The position numbers and the translations under genes are program-made. This document shows, one piece after another, positions 4,905 through 5,599 of a stretch of 5,599 bases of DNA; the stretch's first letter is position 1, and each line of letters starts with the position of its first letter. Source of the stretch: GWB1-38-13 sp964488535 (lineage in GTDB: Bacteria; Patescibacteriota; Microgenomatia; UBA8517); the NCBI GenBank assembly GCA_964488535.1, contig CAZAUT010000030.1, forward strand, positions 1-5,599, in the 5' to 3' direction. Under the pieces are notes generated by a model that saw nothing but the letters and a program-made list of their open reading frames with translations, made no database searches and was not told the DNA's origin.

Positions 4905-5501
4905 ATGAACCTCAAAAAGGTTATAAAATATTTTAAAAAGCACGAAAGCGATTTGAGTATATTTTTAGGGGTTATTGTAATATTGGTTGTTGGATCCTTC
5001 ATAATAAAAAATTATAACCGTACCAGTCCGGGTGAAACCATTCCTGCAATAGGAACTGAAAACGAAGAACCGTTATCGGAAAATATACATAGTGTAAAAA
5101 AGGGTGAAGATCTTTGGAAGATAGCCGAGACTTATTATAATTCGGGTTACGAATGGAAAAGCATTGCAAATGCAAACAATATTAAAGCTCCCTATATCAT
5201 TGAAGAGGGACAGTATTTAACAATTCCAGACCTTAAATTTCCCACCCCTTCCGAAACCGTACCGAATTCATTTGAAAAAGTGAAAGAAGTATTCCCTACT
5301 GCTGGCACTACAACCGGAAATATTTACGATAACGTAATCACACAGTCAGAAAGGTATACGGTAGTCGTTGGAGACAGTTTATGGAAAATCTCTCTAAAGT
5401 TATACGGCGACGGTTACCGATGGACAGATATTGCAAAAGCTAATAATCTGAAAAACCCCGATCTTATTCATCCGGGAAATGTGTTTGTAATTCCCCGTTA
5501 A
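4905..5501 (+). CDS. Membrane-anchored protein with two LysM domains
   Basis: A 198-residue protein: a basic N-terminus, one membrane segment (about 18-34, SIFLGVIVILVVGSFII), and two LysM domains at about 62-108 and 151-197, joined by a Pro/Thr/Ser-rich linker. LysM binds N-acetylglucosamine-containing glycans, chiefly peptidoglycan. Both copies show the typical pattern of VKKGEDLWKIA or VVGDSLWKIS, then the second helix with ANANNIK or AKANNLK, and a final IP. The membrane segment followed by positive Lys-Asn would place the LysM part outside the cytoplasm only if the charged N-terminus stays in, as the basic residues suggest. There is no catalytic domain, so it is probably a cell-wall tether or an adaptor. 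It is 59 bp after the methyltransferase gene but has its own promoter. The end of the gene seems to carry the -35 of tRNA-Gly. Confidence 0.93.
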   Translation: MNLKKVIKYFKKHESDLSIFLGVIVILVVGSFIIKNYNRTSPGETIPAIGTENEEPLSENIHSVKKGEDLWKIAETYYNSGYEWKSIANANNIKAPYIIEEGQYLTIPDLKFPTPSETVPNSFEKVKEVFPTAGTTTGNIYDNVITQSERYTVVVGDSLWKISLKLYGDGYRWTDIAKANNLKNPDLIHPGNVFVIPR

Positions 5502-5513
5502 AACTTCTAAAAT
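5485..5513 (+). promoter_or_regulatory. Promoter of tRNA-Gly, partly inside the LysM gene
   Basis: TTGTAA at 5485-5490, a 17-bp spacer and TAAAAT at 5508-5513. The -10 box ends 13 bases before the tRNA, exactly as for tRNA-Asp. The -35 lies within the last codons of the LysM gene. Confidence 0.55.
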
Positions 5514-5526
5514 AAACATATCTCTC

Positions 5527-5597
5527 GCGGAATTAGTTGAGCGGCTCAACACTTCCTTCCCAAGGAAGAAAGACGGGTTCGACTCCCGTATTCCGCT
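5527..5597 (+). tRNA. tRNA-Gly(CCC)
   Basis: A 71-base cloverleaf: acceptor GCGGAAT with ATTCCGC (perfect), D stem GTTG with CAAC, anticodon stem CTTCC with GGAAG around loop TTCCCAA (anticodon CCC, reading GGG), a 4-base variable loop, and T stem ACGGG with CCCGT around TTCGACT. The discriminator is U, normal for bacterial tRNA-Gly. The two bases after it are CA, so CCA is not encoded. The window ends here. Confidence 0.97.
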
Positions 5598-5599
5598 CA

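Overview
The window looks like AT-rich bacterial chromosome. The gene set is the kind seen in small-genome lineages such as the Candidate Phyla Radiation: LemA with HtpX, a PolX polymerase carrying a PHP domain, a small membrane-anchored LysM protein, weak or absent Shine-Dalgarno sites, and a tRNA with no encoded CCA end. The lineage is an inference from gene content and style. The standard genetic code fits every gene.

Left half, all on the minus strand and read from high to low coordinates: an unrecognised 106-residue protein (3775-3455, possibly frameshifted at its start), polX (3274-1361), lemA (1117-539) and the first 130 codons of htpX (391-1, cut by the window edge). LemA and HtpX are often neighbours and are probably co-transcribed here. 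Right half: tRNA-Asp(GTC) on the minus strand (4057-3984) with its own promoter and a 15-bp terminator stem. Then come three plus-strand genes: an FkbM-type methyltransferase (4108-4845), a two-LysM membrane protein (4905-5501) and tRNA-Gly(CCC) (5527-5597). The tRNA-Gly promoter appears to lie inside the end of the LysM gene.

The most unusual content is a set of short tandem arrays with unrelated unit sequences but unit lengths of only 7 or 8 bp. They fill the lemA-htpX gap (8-bp units, two arrays in opposite orientation around a hairpin) and the polX-lemA gap (four different 7-bp arrays). They also occur inside the polX reading frame: two 7-bp arrays around a perfect hairpin at 2281-2391, and an 8-bp array at 1881-1928 that resembles the lemA-htpX array. 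The polX arrays match places where the protein is longer than ordinary PolX. The stop codons of both lemA and polX lie inside the first unit of an array. In one polX array, the only unit whose consensus would put TAA in frame carries a T-to-G change that removes it.

This points to a short-period expansion process that acts on many different seed sequences and is tolerated inside a DNA repair gene. The pattern is read directly from the sequence; the mechanism is unknown.
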